This document shows, piece after piece, positions 34,982 to 44,367 of a stretch of 64,000 nucleotides of DNA (its first letter is position 1; every line of letters starts with the position of its first letter). The notes beneath the pieces are model-generated. The model searched no databases. It had not been told where the DNA came from and saw nothing but the letters and a program-made list of their open reading frames with translations. The position numbers and the translations under genes are program-made. Source of the DNA: Tabrizicola thermarum (lineage in GTDB: Bacteria > Pseudomonadota > Alphaproteobacteria > Rhodobacterales > Rhodobacteraceae); assembly GCF_003574395.1 (NCBI RefSeq), contig NZ_KZ984534.1:358-64357 (forward strand), written 5' to 3'.

Positions 34982-35758
34982 ATGACCGCAGTTTCCCTCC
35001 GCACCCGCCTCCGCGCGCTCTATGAAGGCGCGGGTCCCACCGGCGACCGTTTCCGCTATGCACTGCTGGCCTTCGACCTGCTCACCGTGGCCTGGCTTGT
35101 CGCCTCGTCCTTCTTCCCGCGCGGGCCGCAGCATGTCTGGATCGACGTCGCCATCGGCTGTGTCTTCCTCGCCGACTTCCTGGCCCGGCTCTACATCTCC
35201 CGCCGCCCGCTGAGAGACCTTGCCAGCTTCTGGGGCATCACCGATGTGCTGGTCATCATCTCGCTCCTGTTCCCGATCTGGGGCGAGGGGCTGGCCTTCC
35301 TGCGCGTGCTGCGGCTTTACCGCGTCTTGCACTCACCCCAGACGCTCGACCAGCTGCGCGACGACATCACCGGCTTCCGGCGGCACGAAACGACGATCCG
35401 CGCGGCGCTGAACCTGGTGATCTTCCTCTTCGCGATGACCTCGCTGGTCTACCAGACCCAGGTCGCCCGCAACCCCGACATCCGCAACTATGTCGATGCG
35501 CTTTACTTCACCGTGACCACGCTGACGACGACGGGGTTCGGAGACATCACGATGGTCGGCAGCGACGGACGCCTTCTGGCCGTGGTCATCATGATCTTCG
35601 GCATCAGCCTGTTCCTGCGGCTGGTGCAGGTCGTCCTGCGGCCCGCGAAGGCATATTTTCCCTGCCCGGTCTGCGGCTTGCGCCGCCATGACCACGACGC
35701 GGTGCATTGCAAGGCCTGCGGCACCGTGCTGAACATCCCCGACGACGGTCTGGATTGA
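34982..35758 (+). CDS. Voltage-gated-type K+ channel with C-terminal zinc ribbon
   Basis: A 258-residue six-helix channel subunit. Membrane segments fill residues 25-215; the S4-like helix FLRVLRLYRVLHS (107-119) has four spaced basic residues; the pore carries TTTGFGD (182-188), a GFG version of the K+ filter; the last helix ends near 216. The C-terminus (226-250) has two CxxC pairs (C228, C231, C243, C246) in PCPVCG and CKACG, a zinc-ribbon or rubredoxin-like knuckle. This could sense metal or redox state or aid assembly; that is inference. Single gene. Confidence 0.88.
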   Translation: MTAVSLRTRLRALYEGAGPTGDRFRYALLAFDLLTVAWLVASSFFPRGPQHVWIDVAIGCVFLADFLARLYISRRPLRDLASFWGITDVLVIISLLFPIWGEGLAFLRVLRLYRVLHSPQTLDQLRDDITGFRRHETTIRAALNLVIFLFAMTSLVYQTQVARNPDIRNYVDALYFTVTTLTTTGFGDITMVGSDGRLLAVVIMIFGISLFLRLVQVVLRPAKAYFPCPVCGLRRHDHDAVHCKACGTVLNIPDDGLD

Positions 35759-35871
35759 CGGATCGCTCACGGGAACGGCGTTGACAGCCCCCCGGCCCGG
35801 GCGCAGCATTCCCTCAGGTCCGCCCGGTATTTCGCGGCCCTTCGACGCCATTTCAGCGAAGGATTTCAGCC

Positions 35872-37050
35872 ATGCACAAACGCCTTGTCGTCTGCTTCGA
35901 CGGAACCTGGAACGCCGCCGACAGCGAGCGGTCCGAAACCAACGTCGTCCGCCTCTCCCGCGCCGTCCGCGCCAATTCCGGCACCGACGGGGTGCCGCAG
36001 CTCTGCATCTATCTGCGCGGCGTCGGCACCAGCGGCTCGCAGCTGGAACGTCTCGTCGCCGGGGCCACCGGCGCGGGAACCGAGGACATCATCCGCACTG
36101 CCTACCTGTTTCTGGCCCAGAACTACGTCCCGGGGGACGAGATCTTTCTCTTCGGCTATTCGCGCGGGGCCTTTGCGGCGCGGTCGCTGACGGGGCTTCT
36201 CGGCTCGGCTGGTCTGCTCAAGCGGCAAAGCCTCGGCCATCTCGACACCGCCTGGGCCTACTACCGCGACTTCAAGAAGCGTTCGCCCGCGGATTTCCTG
36301 AACCGCTACGCCAAGCGCAACGTCGAGACGCACACCGACGTCACCGTCACCTTCCTCGGCGTCTGGGACACCGTGGGCGCGCTTGGCATCCCGGTGGGCT
36401 TCCTTGCCGAAGTCTCCGGCATCGTCCACGGCTTCCACGACACCTCGCCCTCGAAGATCGTCAGGCACGGCGTGCAGGCCCTGGCCATCGACGAACACCG
36501 CGACGAATTCGTGCCCACCCTCTGGACCGGCGAGGCGCCTGCGGGCTCGACCATCGAACAGGTCTGGTTCGCGGGTTGCCACGGCGATGTGGGCGGCGGC
36601 TATTCCGACCGTGAACTGGCCGACATCCCGCTCTTGTGGATGATCGACCGGGCCAAGTCCGCGGGCCTCCAGATCGACGAGACCTCGCCCGGTCTCCTGC
36701 CGCAGCCGGCCGCGATCAATGTCCTTGGCCCCACCCACGATTCGCGCCAGGGCTGGTCGATGAAGGACCGCCTGACGCCCACGATCCGCAGCGTCTGCGA
36801 ACAGAACGTGGCGGTCGACCTGCTGGAGCGCCTCTACCGCCCGCTTGGCCCGAACGGCAAGCCGATCAGGACCATCAACGAGATGATCCACTGGAGCGTC
36901 GTGGAACGCTACGGCAAACCCGGTCTCATCTCGCCCGACGACAGGGTGACGACCCGCAAGCGGATGAAATACGCCCCGAAAAGCCTGAAACCCCTGTTCG
37001 ATGCCACCGACCAGCCGCTGCCCGGCACGAAAGTCTGGACCGGCAGCTAG
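35872..37050 (+). CDS. DUF2235 alpha/beta-hydrolase
   Basis: A 392-residue DUF2235 protein. The family has an alpha/beta-hydrolase fold and includes Tle1 phospholipase effectors of type VI secretion. Seen: the N-terminal RLVVCFDGTWNAADSE, GVGTSGSQ, GYSRGA with nucleophile S97, FLGVWDTVGALGIP with a catalytic-type Asp, and WFAGCHGDVGGGY with the catalytic His. No signal peptide, and no secretion genes (vgrG, tssD or immunity gene) are near, so it is more likely a housekeeping lipase/esterase of unknown substrate than an effector. Confidence 0.85.
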   Translation: MHKRLVVCFDGTWNAADSERSETNVVRLSRAVRANSGTDGVPQLCIYLRGVGTSGSQLERLVAGATGAGTEDIIRTAYLFLAQNYVPGDEIFLFGYSRGAFAARSLTGLLGSAGLLKRQSLGHLDTAWAYYRDFKKRSPADFLNRYAKRNVETHTDVTVTFLGVWDTVGALGIPVGFLAEVSGIVHGFHDTSPSKIVRHGVQALAIDEHRDEFVPTLWTGEAPAGSTIEQVWFAGCHGDVGGGYSDRELADIPLLWMIDRAKSAGLQIDETSPGLLPQPAAINVLGPTHDSRQGWSMKDRLTPTIRSVCEQNVAVDLLERLYRPLGPNGKPIRTINEMIHWSVVERYGKPGLISPDDRVTTRKRMKYAPKSLKPLFDATDQPLPGTKVWTGS

Positions 37051-37167
37051 GCCACGGCGGAAATCGGGGCGGGCGCTTCGGGAAACCCTGCCGCCCCGGT
37101 GTCGCGCCGTGCTATGCTCCCGACTCTGCGCCGTACACGATCGGGGGCCAGATCGGGAAGATGTCTC

Positions 37168-38040
37168 ATGCCGTCACCAGCTTCAATCTTCGCCAGGCTT
37201 CGCCTTGCCCTCCTTGCCGCGGCCGTGATCGCCGTGCAGGGCCTTGGCGCGCCGCAGGCCCTCGCCCAGACCTCGGGTCGCGCCGAGCCGGTGACCGGGC
37301 CGGGGGTCACGACCATCGGCGGGATCGGGCCCGGCCAGAGGATCAACGTCCGGCAAGGTCCCTCGGTGCTGTTTCCGGTGGTCGGCTCGCTGGGCTACGG
37401 CACGCGGGTCGACAAGGGCCTCTGCATCGGCGGCGGCAGCGCGCGCTGGTGCGAAGTCACCACGCTGGACGGCAACGTGTCGGGCTATGTCTCGGGACGC
37501 TTCCTGGTCGAAGGCGCGGCGCCGCCCTCTGACGACGACCTTGCCGGGGGGCCCGACTACTGGGTCGTGCGCGGCCTTGCCGCGAACGAAAGGCTGGGCG
37601 TCCGGCTGGAGCCGAAGTCGGGGTCAAGGGTCCTCGCGACCCTGCGCAACAACGAGATCGTGCGCAATCTCGGCTGCCGGATGACCGGCTCGACCCGCTG
37701 GTGCAGGATCCGCTCGACCACCGGCATGGATGTCACCGGCTGGGTGACGGCGCGCTACCTGCGCGAATCCGGCGCTCCGCCCGTGGTCGTGCCGCCGCCG
37801 GGGCCGGATGATGGCGGCCCGGACTTCTATGTCGTGCGTGGGCTGGCTGCCGGGGACACGCTGAATGTCCGGTCAAAGCCCTCTGCGCAGGCCGCAATCC
37901 TGGCCCGCCTGACCCAGGGCACACGAGTGCGCAACCTGGGGTGCGAGACCTCCGGTCAGACCCGCTGGTGCAGGATCCGCACGACCGGCGGGGTCGAGGT
38001 CACGGGCTGGGTCAACGGGCGCTATCTGCGCGAGGGCTGA
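37168..38040 (+). CDS. Secreted protein with three bacterial SH3 domains
   Basis: A 290-residue exported protein. The signal peptide covers residues 1-34 (LALLAAAVIAVQGLG, cleavage after ALA). The mature part holds three SH3_3 repeats, each with NVR-like start and a W-C-x-V or W-C-R-I core (KGLCIGGGSARWCEV, GCRMTGSTRWCRIRS, GCETSGQTRWCRIRT) followed by GYVSGRFL, GWVTARYL or GWVNGRYL. Paired cysteines in each repeat may form disulfides. Such modules usually bind peptidoglycan or other wall polymers in the periplasm. It follows the DUF2235 gene by 117 bases. Confidence 0.88.
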   Translation: MPSPASIFARLRLALLAAAVIAVQGLGAPQALAQTSGRAEPVTGPGVTTIGGIGPGQRINVRQGPSVLFPVVGSLGYGTRVDKGLCIGGGSARWCEVTTLDGNVSGYVSGRFLVEGAAPPSDDDLAGGPDYWVVRGLAANERLGVRLEPKSGSRVLATLRNNEIVRNLGCRMTGSTRWCRIRSTTGMDVTGWVTARYLRESGAPPVVVPPPGPDDGGPDFYVVRGLAAGDTLNVRSKPSAQAAILARLTQGTRVRNLGCETSGQTRWCRIRTTGGVEVTGWVNGRYLREG

Positions 38041-38072
38041 CCGGGCGCGGTGCCGAAGGCCCGGCCCTCAGG

Positions 38073-38426
38073 CTACTTCAGCTTGATGCAGAAGTGTTTG
38101 CGGACCGGCGCCTCGATGGTCCAGGTGCCCCTGAACGTCGGCTCCACCACGAAGGCATCGCCGGGGCGCAAGGTGACGGGCTTGCCCCCGTCCGGGGTGA
38201 TGGTGACCTGGCCCTCGATCAGGTGGACGAATTCGTAGAACTTGTAGGTCGCGTGCCACGAGCCCACCGTCGCCTCCCAGGTCCCGCTGATCACGCTGCC
38301 ATCCGCTGACGTGTGCTGCACCCAGGTCTTCATCGACGGGTTGCCGCCGGTCTTCACCCAGCCTTCCAGGTCCGTCGTCATCGGCTCCGGTCCGGGGGCG
38401 GGAAAGCGGAAAACGGTGTCGGTCAT
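38073..38426 (-). CDS. Cupin protein of the ureidoglycine-aminohydrolase-like (DUF861) type
   Basis: A 117-residue single cupin. Seen: GWVKTGGNPSMKTWVQHTS at the start, GTWEATVGSWHATYKFYEFVHLIEGQ (cited in part: HATYKFYEF and HLIEG) and GDAFVVEPTFRGTWT, the pattern of the cupin_3 family. Despite the family name no role in purine breakdown is implied; it lies 5 kb from the urate cluster. The start at 38426 has GGGAGA. Divergent from a GNAT gene and convergent with the triple-SH3 gene. Confidence 0.82.
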   Translation of the reverse strand: MTDTVFRFPAPGPEPMTTDLEGWVKTGGNPSMKTWVQHTSADGSVISGTWEATVGSWHATYKFYEFVHLIEGQVTITPDGGKPVTLRPGDAFVVEPTFRGTWTIEAPVRKHFCIKLK

Positions 38427-38569
38427 GCTGGGTCTCCCTGTCGTTGACCCTTGGTAGGACCCTGACGGGGCCCATGCAAGGCCGGGACGCGCCAAGTCCC
38501 GCCGCCGGTTTCCGCCTTGCGCCCTCGCGCCCGGTCTGGTTCATCCTTCGCAAGACAGGAGGTGCCCCC

Positions 38570-39142
38570 ATGCTGATCCGCGACGCCGAAGCCCGTGACG
38601 CCGACCACCTCGTGCGCTTCATCAACATGGCCGCCGACGACCTGCCGCTGCATTTCTGGAGAAAGTCCGCCGGTCCCGATGGCGACCCCATCGCCCTTGG
38701 CCGCGAACGTGCGGCGCGCGAGACGGGCAATTTCTCGTACCGCAACGCCTGGCTGGCCGAGGTGGACGGAGAGGTTGCCGCCTGCCTTCTGGGGTATCCT
38801 GCCGCGATGGAGCCGGAGGCGATCGAACCCGACACCCCGCCGCTTTTCGTGCCGCTCCTGGAGTTGGAGAACATGGCACCAGGCTCGTGGTATCTGAACG
38901 TTCTGGCGACCTACCCGCAGCATCGCGGCAAGGGTTTGGGGTCGGCATTGCTGACGAAGGCTGAAGAGGTCACGCGTGCCGCCGGCCGCAGCTCGATCAG
39001 CCTGATCGCCGAGGATACGCACGCGGACGCCCTGCGCCTTTACCGCGCGAAAGGCTTCACCGAAATCGCCCGACGCCCCCTGGTGAAAGAGGACTGGGCG
39101 GTCGATGCCTCCGAATGGATCCTCTTCACCAAGTCCGTCTGA
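38570..39142 (+). CDS. GNAT-family N-acetyltransferase
   Basis: A 190-residue acetyltransferase. It begins MLIRDAEARDADHLVRFINM (start by AGGAGG), and has the acetyl-CoA loop YPQHRGKGLGSALL with LNVLATY on the preceding strand, then ISLIAEDTHADALRLYRAKGF, the common GNAT C-terminal turn. The substrate is unknown. It diverges from the cupin gene; a hairpin follows its stop. Confidence 0.87.
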   Translation: MLIRDAEARDADHLVRFINMAADDLPLHFWRKSAGPDGDPIALGRERAARETGNFSYRNAWLAEVDGEVAACLLGYPAAMEPEAIEPDTPPLFVPLLELENMAPGSWYLNVLATYPQHRGKGLGSALLTKAEEVTRAAGRSSISLIAEDTHADALRLYRAKGFTEIARRPLVKEDWAVDASEWILFTKSV

Positions 39143-39182
39143 ACACCGCCCGCCATCGACTTCCTCGCTCCCCGCCGGGTTG

Positions 39183-39207
39183 CTCCGACAAGGAGACGAA
39201 GTCGGAG
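39183..39207. other. Hairpin with Shine-Dalgarno-like loop
   Basis: CTCCGAC (39183-39189) pairs with GTCGGAG (39201-39207), and the 11-base loop contains AAGGAG. It sits between the convergent GNAT and GAPDH genes. On the + strand a 19-codon open frame follows (ATG at 39209-39211), but nothing else supports it. It could be a processing or termination site. Confidence 0.35.
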
Positions 39208-39310
39208 GATGAGGTTTTCGGGCCTGCGGCCAATACTTGCCAAATCCTTAACGCTCACAACCAAGTGACTGAAATCATTGACCCGGAAAATCTGTCCGCG
39301 CGTGGCGCGC

Positions 39311-40285
39311 TCATCCCATCCGCAGGGCCATGTCCAGCATCCGGTTGGAAAAGCCCCACTCGTTGTCGTACCAGCCGAAGACCCGCAGCATCCCCCCTGC
39401 GGTCACCTTCGTCTCCGGGCAGGCCATCACCACCGACTCCGCCCGCGCCCTGAGGTCGGTCGAGACCAGCGGTCGGTCCGTCGCCCCGATCACGCCCCCC
39501 GCCGCCCGGAAGGCCGCGTTGACCTCCTCGACCGAGGGGCGGGCCTCGGTGACGAGATGGAAGTCCACGCAGGACACGCTGGCGACCGGCACCCGCACCG
39601 CCTGCGCGACGATCCGCCCGGCGATCTCGGGTAGGACCCCGTCCAGCAGTCGCGCGGCGGAGGTCGTGGTCGGCACCATCGACAAGGCCGCCGCCCGGCT
39701 GCGTGGGTAGTCGGCGGCCGGGGCATCCACCGTCGGCTGGCTGCCGGTGTAACAGTGGACGGTCGTCATCGACCCCGTCACGATCCCCCATCGCTGATGG
39801 ATCAGCTTCGCCAGCGGCGCCAGCGCGTTGGTCGTGCAGGACGCGTTCGAGACGATCCTCTGCCCCCTCAGCGCCCCGTCATTCGCCCCCAGCACCACCG
39901 TCGCATCCGCCGCACCCGACGGACCCGAGACCAGCACCCGCGCCGCCCCCGCCCGCAGGCCCCGCTCGGCCACCTCGCGCGTCTCCGCACGGCCGGTGCA
40001 TTCCATCACCAGGTCCACCCCCGTCAGGTCCAGAGTCGAAAGATCCGCCGTCCGATGCAGGGGCACCCGACGCCCATCGACGACCAGCGCCCCGTCCTCC
40101 AGAGCGACCGTCCCCCTCCACGGCCCGAAGACCGAGTCGTATTCGAAAAGATAGGCGCACATCTCGGGTGCGGCGATGTCGTTGATCCCGACGATCTCCA
40201 CCCCCGGCCAGCGCGCCGGCGTCTGAAGGAAGGCGCGCAGGACCGACCGCCCGATCCGCCCGAACCCGTTGATGAAGACCCGCAT
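39311..40285 (-). CDS. gap: Divergent glyceraldehyde-3-phosphate dehydrogenase
   Basis: NAD(P)-dependent oxidation of glyceraldehyde 3-phosphate. The 324-residue protein keeps NGFGRIGRSVLRA, the catalytic SNASCTTN, TTVHCYTGSQ and WYDNEWGFSNRMLDMA. It departs from common glycolytic GapA in several conserved stretches: GPSGAADATVVLGAND where SAP...VMGVN is normal, MVPTTTSAARLLD for IPTSTGAA, and a shorter length. It may be a second GAPDH with another cofactor or direction, or erythrose-4-phosphate or arsenate-linked; no pgk, tkt or ars gene is near. The gene is solitary and followed by the convergent GNAT gene. Confidence 0.85.
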   Translation of the reverse strand: MRVFINGFGRIGRSVLRAFLQTPARWPGVEIVGINDIAAPEMCAYLFEYDSVFGPWRGTVALEDGALVVDGRRVPLHRTADLSTLDLTGVDLVMECTGRAETREVAERGLRAGAARVLVSGPSGAADATVVLGANDGALRGQRIVSNASCTTNALAPLAKLIHQRWGIVTGSMTTVHCYTGSQPTVDAPAADYPRSRAAALSMVPTTTSAARLLDGVLPEIAGRIVAQAVRVPVASVSCVDFHLVTEARPSVEEVNAAFRAAGGVIGATDRPLVSTDLRARAESVVMACPETKVTAGGMLRVFGWYDNEWGFSNRMLDMALRMG

Positions 40286-40407
40286 CCGCCCTGCTCCGCG
40301 CTTGGTTCCATGCAGTCTCAGCACGGGCCGGGTGCGGCATCAACAGGGTCTTGATCAAAACTTGTGCCCGGCACAATCGCACCGGGCCCGGGTGACAAAG
40401 CCGGGCG

Positions 40408-42423
40408 TCAGTTGCCGCCGAGGATCTCTTCCAGCGCCCGCCGCGCCTCATCCTCCAGCGCCTTCGTCGCCCCGCGTTTTGCCGCGTCACCAAGCGCTTC
40501 ATCCGGGGCAACTTCGACCCCCAGCTCTTCCTTCAGGCGCCGCTCCAGTTCGGCCTTGGCGGCGGCTTCGGCGGCCTTCGCTTCGGCTTGCAACCGTTCG
40601 GCAGCGGCCTTGGCCTCGGCCTCCATCTTTTCACGCGCGATCGATTCCAGATCCAGCCGGAACCGCGGCTTTGCCCAGGGACCGGTGATGAGCAGCGGCA
40701 CCATCACCCCACCCGTCCCATCCCCGGACGCAAGTGCCGTCGGCCGCAGCCGATAGTCCAGGGTCCGCGCGCCGAGCCCGATCTCGCCCGAGCCCGAGGC
40801 GGTAAAATAGGGGGCCACCAGCTTCAGGTCGCTGTTCGACAGAACCCCGCCCGCGATCGAGAAGGTGCCCGCAAGCCCGTCGAACACCGTCTTCTGGCCC
40901 TCGCCGACATAGCCGAGGTCCAGGGTCCGCAGCATCCCGGCGATGTCCAGCCCGCGCAACTCGCCCTTGCCAAGCTCCAGCACCCCCTTGCCTTTCAGAC
41001 TGTTCATGATCGCCGCGACCGAGTTGCCGACACCCAGAAACTCGATCTCGAAATCTCCGGTCGAGATCAGCCGGTCCCAGCCCGCCAGATCGGAGAACAG
41101 CGGCTGGGTCTGGAGACCCGCAAAGGACAACCGCCCCCCGACCGACAGGCCGCCCCGACCATTCACCACGAAATCGCCGGTGATCAGGCCGCCATAGGCC
41201 TGCATCTCGCGGATTTCGGTGACGGCCCGGGCGCGGTCGATCGTGACGAGGACGCGCGTCTGCCCCAGCTTCAGCACCCCAAGATCGACCGAAGGCGCCG
41301 CCAGGGCAATTTCGGCATCCATCGCCCCCAGGGCGCTGACGTCTATTGCGCCATCGGGCCAGCCTTCGGCCTGCATCCCCCCGGCCCCGCCACCGCCCAT
41401 CTCGCCATCGGGTCCGGTCGCCATGGTGATCGGCCCGGCGGCCAGTTGCGCCTTCAGCAAGGGCCGCGCTTTGCCCGGCGCAAGATCAAGGTCGCCCGTG
41501 ATCCGGTTGCTATCCGCGACGATCTCGGCCCCGCGCAGGAAGGCCGCGCCGGTGCCGTCCAGCGTCAGTTGGCCAGAGACCGTCAGACGATCGCTGCCAA
41601 GGCCCGCAGAGGGTCGGGACAGCTTGCTGCCGATCAGGGCGCCCAGCGCGGGAAGATCGGACAGATCGGCGACCAGCGCACCTTCCGCGGCAAGCGGCGC
41701 ATAGCCGCCGCGCCCCTCGAAGCCGATCTTCGTGCCGCCCGCGACCAGACTGGCCTTGACCGGAACGACGCGCCCCATGGCAAAGGCCGAGAATACCTCG
41801 CCGGACAGATCCAGCGCCACCTTCTGCCCGCTGGAGAGTGCGGTTGCGGTCAGCGCGAAGGGGCCGGTGAAATCCGGGATCGACAGGCTGGCATCCACCT
41901 CGTCCAGCGTGACGGACCGACCGGACTGCCTGTCCAGATAGACCAGCCGCCCGCCCGCAATCGACCCCTTGTCCAGCGTGAACCCGGTGGCCGGAGGCGG
42001 CACCGCACCCGCGCCTCCGGCCTCGCCCGCGGCACTTGCGGCAAAGACCCAATTCGCCCGCCCGTCTTCCGCGCGCTCCAGGTTGAATTCGGGGCGGTCG
42101 GCCGTCAGGCCCAGGATCTTCACCTCGCCACCCAGAAGGGCGCTCAGATTGACGTCGACCGACAGGCTCTGGGCGCGGAACAACGGCTGGTCGCTGGTGG
42201 ACCATTCGGCATTGGCGATGCTGACCGGGCCGGTGGTGACGCCCAGGCTTGGCCAGATCCGGGGTTTGATCTCGCCCAGCATCTCCAGCTTGCGGCCGGT
42301 CATCGTCTCGAACTGGCCCGAGACCGCCTGCGCGATGCGTTCTGACGGCACCGTGGCGAGGAGTGCGAAGGCCAGGACGACAACGACCACCAAGGCAGCC
42401 CCGACCCGGACGATCCAGCGCAT
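40408..42423 (-). CDS. AsmA-family protein
   Basis: A 671-residue AsmA-like protein: a single N-terminal membrane anchor (residues 5-27), long beta-strand-rich periplasmic domain with repeated AsmA segments (KILGLTADRPEFNLERAEDGRANWVFAA in part) and the C-terminal AsmA_2 block (LDLGYVGEGQKTVFDGLAGTFSIAGGVLSNSDL, in part), then a charged Ala/Glu/Lys helix (about 595-650) likely forming a coiled coil. AsmA-type proteins are thought to form channels or bridges carrying phospholipids to the outer membrane. Start ATG 42423 has AGGAGG. Divergent from rimO. Confidence 0.88.
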   Translation of the reverse strand: MRWIVRVGAALVVVVVLAFALLATVPSERIAQAVSGQFETMTGRKLEMLGEIKPRIWPSLGVTTGPVSIANAEWSTSDQPLFRAQSLSVDVNLSALLGGEVKILGLTADRPEFNLERAEDGRANWVFAASAAGEAGGAGAVPPPATGFTLDKGSIAGGRLVYLDRQSGRSVTLDEVDASLSIPDFTGPFALTATALSSGQKVALDLSGEVFSAFAMGRVVPVKASLVAGGTKIGFEGRGGYAPLAAEGALVADLSDLPALGALIGSKLSRPSAGLGSDRLTVSGQLTLDGTGAAFLRGAEIVADSNRITGDLDLAPGKARPLLKAQLAAGPITMATGPDGEMGGGGAGGMQAEGWPDGAIDVSALGAMDAEIALAAPSVDLGVLKLGQTRVLVTIDRARAVTEIREMQAYGGLITGDFVVNGRGGLSVGGRLSFAGLQTQPLFSDLAGWDRLISTGDFEIEFLGVGNSVAAIMNSLKGKGVLELGKGELRGLDIAGMLRTLDLGYVGEGQKTVFDGLAGTFSIAGGVLSNSDLKLVAPYFTASGSGEIGLGARTLDYRLRPTALASGDGTGGVMVPLLITGPWAKPRFRLDLESIAREKMEAEAKAAAERLQAEAKAAEAAAKAELERRLKEELGVEVAPDEALGDAAKRGATKALEDEARRALEEILGGN

Positions 42424-42574
42424 GCTCACCTCCTCGGATTTTCTTGTTTTGCGACAGCTTATGCCCCCCGGCGCCGGGTTGCCAAGTCAGGGTGGCCCGA
42501 CTGGCATCAAATGGCCGAGAGGACCTTGCCGCGTTGGGCTTTCCTGAACCGCCCCGGCACGGTATAGGGCGCGA

Positions 42575-43954
42575 ATGTCGCAGAACCCGCCGCTCCTTCG
42601 CCCCGACCTTGCCCGCGCGCTTGTCCCCGACAGCCGGAGAGAGGGCCAGCCGACCATCGGCATGGTCTCGCTGGGCTGTCCGAAGGCGCTGGTGGACAGC
42701 GAGCGCATCCTGACGCGCCTGCGCGCCGAGGGCTATGCGATCAGCCCCGACTACAAGGGCGCGGATGCGGTGATCGTGAACACCTGCGGGTTCCTGGATT
42801 CGGCGAAGGCCGAAAGCCTGGAGGCGATCGGCGAGGCCCTGCAGGAAAACGGTCGGGTGATCGTGACCGGATGCCTCGGGGCGGAACCGGAGTATATCAC
42901 CGGCGCGCATCCGAAGGTGCTGGCGGTGACCGGCCCGCATCAGTACGAAGCGGTGCTGGACGCCGTCCACGGTGCCGTGCCCCCCGCGCCCGACCCGTTC
43001 ATCGACCTGCTGCCCGCCACGGGGGTTTCGCTGACGCCCCGGCACTACAGCTATCTGAAGATTTCCGAGGGCTGCAATCACAAGTGCAAGTTCTGCATCA
43101 TCCCCGACATGCGCGGGAAGCTGGTCAGCCGTCCCGCCCATGCCGTCCTGCGCGAGGCGGAAAAGCTGGTCGAGGCCGGGGTGAAGGAACTGCTGGTGAT
43201 CTCTCAGGACACTTCGGCCTACGGGGTGGACCGCAAGCATGACCTGTCGCCCTGGAAGGGCGGCGAGGTGCGCGCCCATATCACCGACCTTGCGCGCGAG
43301 ATGGGCAAGCTCGGCGCCTGGGTTCGGCTGCACTACGTCTATCCCTATCCGCATGTGCGCGACCTGATCCCGCTGATGGCGGAGGGGCTGGTGCTGCCCT
43401 ATCTCGACATTCCCTTCCAGCACGCCCACCCCGACACGCTGAAACGCATGGCCCGCCCGGCAGCGGCGGCGCGGACGCTGGACGAGATCGCCGCCTGGCG
43501 CGCGGTCTGCCCGGACCTCACGCTTCGGTCCACCTTCATCGTGGGCTACCCGGGAGAGACCGAGGCCGAGTTCCAGACGCTGCTCGACTGGCTGGACGAG
43601 GCGCAGTTGGATCGGGTGGGCTGCTTCCAGTACGAAAACGTCGCCGGTGCCCGGTCGAACGACCTGCCCGACCATGTGCCTGCGGAGGTGAAGCAGGACC
43701 GCTGGGATCGCTTTATGGAAAAGGCACAGGCGATTTCTGCTGCAAAACTGTCCGCGAAGGTTGGAAAAGTGCTGGATGTCATCGTGGACGAGGTCGACGA
43801 AGACGGCGCCACCTGCCGCACCAAAGCCGACGCGCCCGAGATCGACGGCAACCTCTTCATCGACGACGGCTTCGAGGAGCTGGCCCCGGGGGATATTGTC
43901 CGGGTCGAGGTGGATGAGGCGGGGGAGTATGACCTGTGGGGGCGGCGGGTCTGA
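42575..43954 (+). CDS. rimO: Ribosomal protein S12 methylthiotransferase
   Basis: Radical-SAM enzyme that methylthiolates Asp88 of ribosomal protein S12. The 459-residue protein has the N-terminal UPF0004 domain ([27 protein letters not shown] and [11 protein letters not shown], each with an auxiliary-cluster Cys), the radical-SAM motif [12 protein letters not shown] (C-x3-C-x2-C), and a C-terminal TRAM domain. The DSE residues after the first Cys favour RimO over MiaB. It lies divergent from asmA. Confidence 0.95.
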   Translation: MSQNPPLLRPDLARALVPDSRREGQPTIGMVSLGCPKALVDSERILTRLRAEGYAISPDYKGADAVIVNTCGFLDSAKAESLEAIGEALQENGRVIVTGCLGAEPEYITGAHPKVLAVTGPHQYEAVLDAVHGAVPPAPDPFIDLLPATGVSLTPRHYSYLKISEGCNHKCKFCIIPDMRGKLVSRPAHAVLREAEKLVEAGVKELLVISQDTSAYGVDRKHDLSPWKGGEVRAHITDLAREMGKLGAWVRLHYVYPYPHVRDLIPLMAEGLVLPYLDIPFQHAHPDTLKRMARPAAAARTLDEIAAWRAVCPDLTLRSTFIVGYPGETEAEFQTLLDWLDEAQLDRVGCFQYENVAGARSNDLPDHVPAEVKQDRWDRFMEKAQAISAAKLSAKVGKVLDVIVDEVDEDGATCRTKADAPEIDGNLFIDDGFEELAPGDIVRVEVDEAGEYDLWGRRV

Positions 43955-44006
43955 CCTGCGGCAGCCTGTCGCCTGACTTCGGCGCATGCGAGCCTATTTT
44001 CCGGGG

Positions 44007-44366
44007 ATGACCCACGAAACCCGCGTCCTTTACAACGACTCCTGTCCGGTCTGCCGGTTCGAGATCGACGCCTACCGCCGCCGCGCGCAGGCCGAGGGGC
44101 TGCCGATCCGCTTCGACGCGCTTGACCGCGCCGGGGACTGGGGGCTGACGCCGGATCAGGCGGCGCGAAGGCTGCATGTCTGGCACGATGGCCGGGTCCT
44201 GTCCGGGCTGGCGGCGTTCCGGGCGCTGTGGTCGGCGATGCCGCGCTGGCGTTGGCTGGCCCGCATGACGGGCTTGCCGGTCATCCGGCCGCTGGCCAAT
44301 CTTGTCTACGACCGGATCGCCGCGCCGCTCCTTTACCGTGCGCATCTGCGGCGGCAGCGCCGGTAG
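44007..44366 (+). CDS. DCC-family thiol-disulfide protein
   Basis: A 119-residue DUF393/DCC protein with the catalytic-type DSCPVC motif (C13, C16) near the start, then WHDGRVLSGLAAFRALW and a C-terminal LVYDRIAAPLLYR. The family has a thioredoxin-like fold with predicted thiol-disulfide exchange. The M at 44007 (start of MTHETRVLYND) was preferred over an in-frame codon at 43986. It follows rimO closely and ends one base before the convergent dgkA stop. Confidence 0.85.
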   Translation: MTHETRVLYNDSCPVCRFEIDAYRRRAQAEGLPIRFDALDRAGDWGLTPDQAARRLHVWHDGRVLSGLAAFRALWSAMPRWRWLARMTGLPVIRPLANLVYDRIAAPLLYRAHLRRQRR

Positions 44367-44367
44367 G

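Noticed and set aside
35872-37050. DUF2235 protein as a type VI secretion effector
   Set aside because: No vgrG, PAAR, tss or immunity gene is nearby, and the protein has no trafficking domain.
38073-38426. Cupin considered as part of the urate pathway
   Set aside because: It resembles the ureidoglycine-aminohydrolase cupin only at family level, is single-domain and lies over 3 kb outside the cluster with unrelated neighbours.
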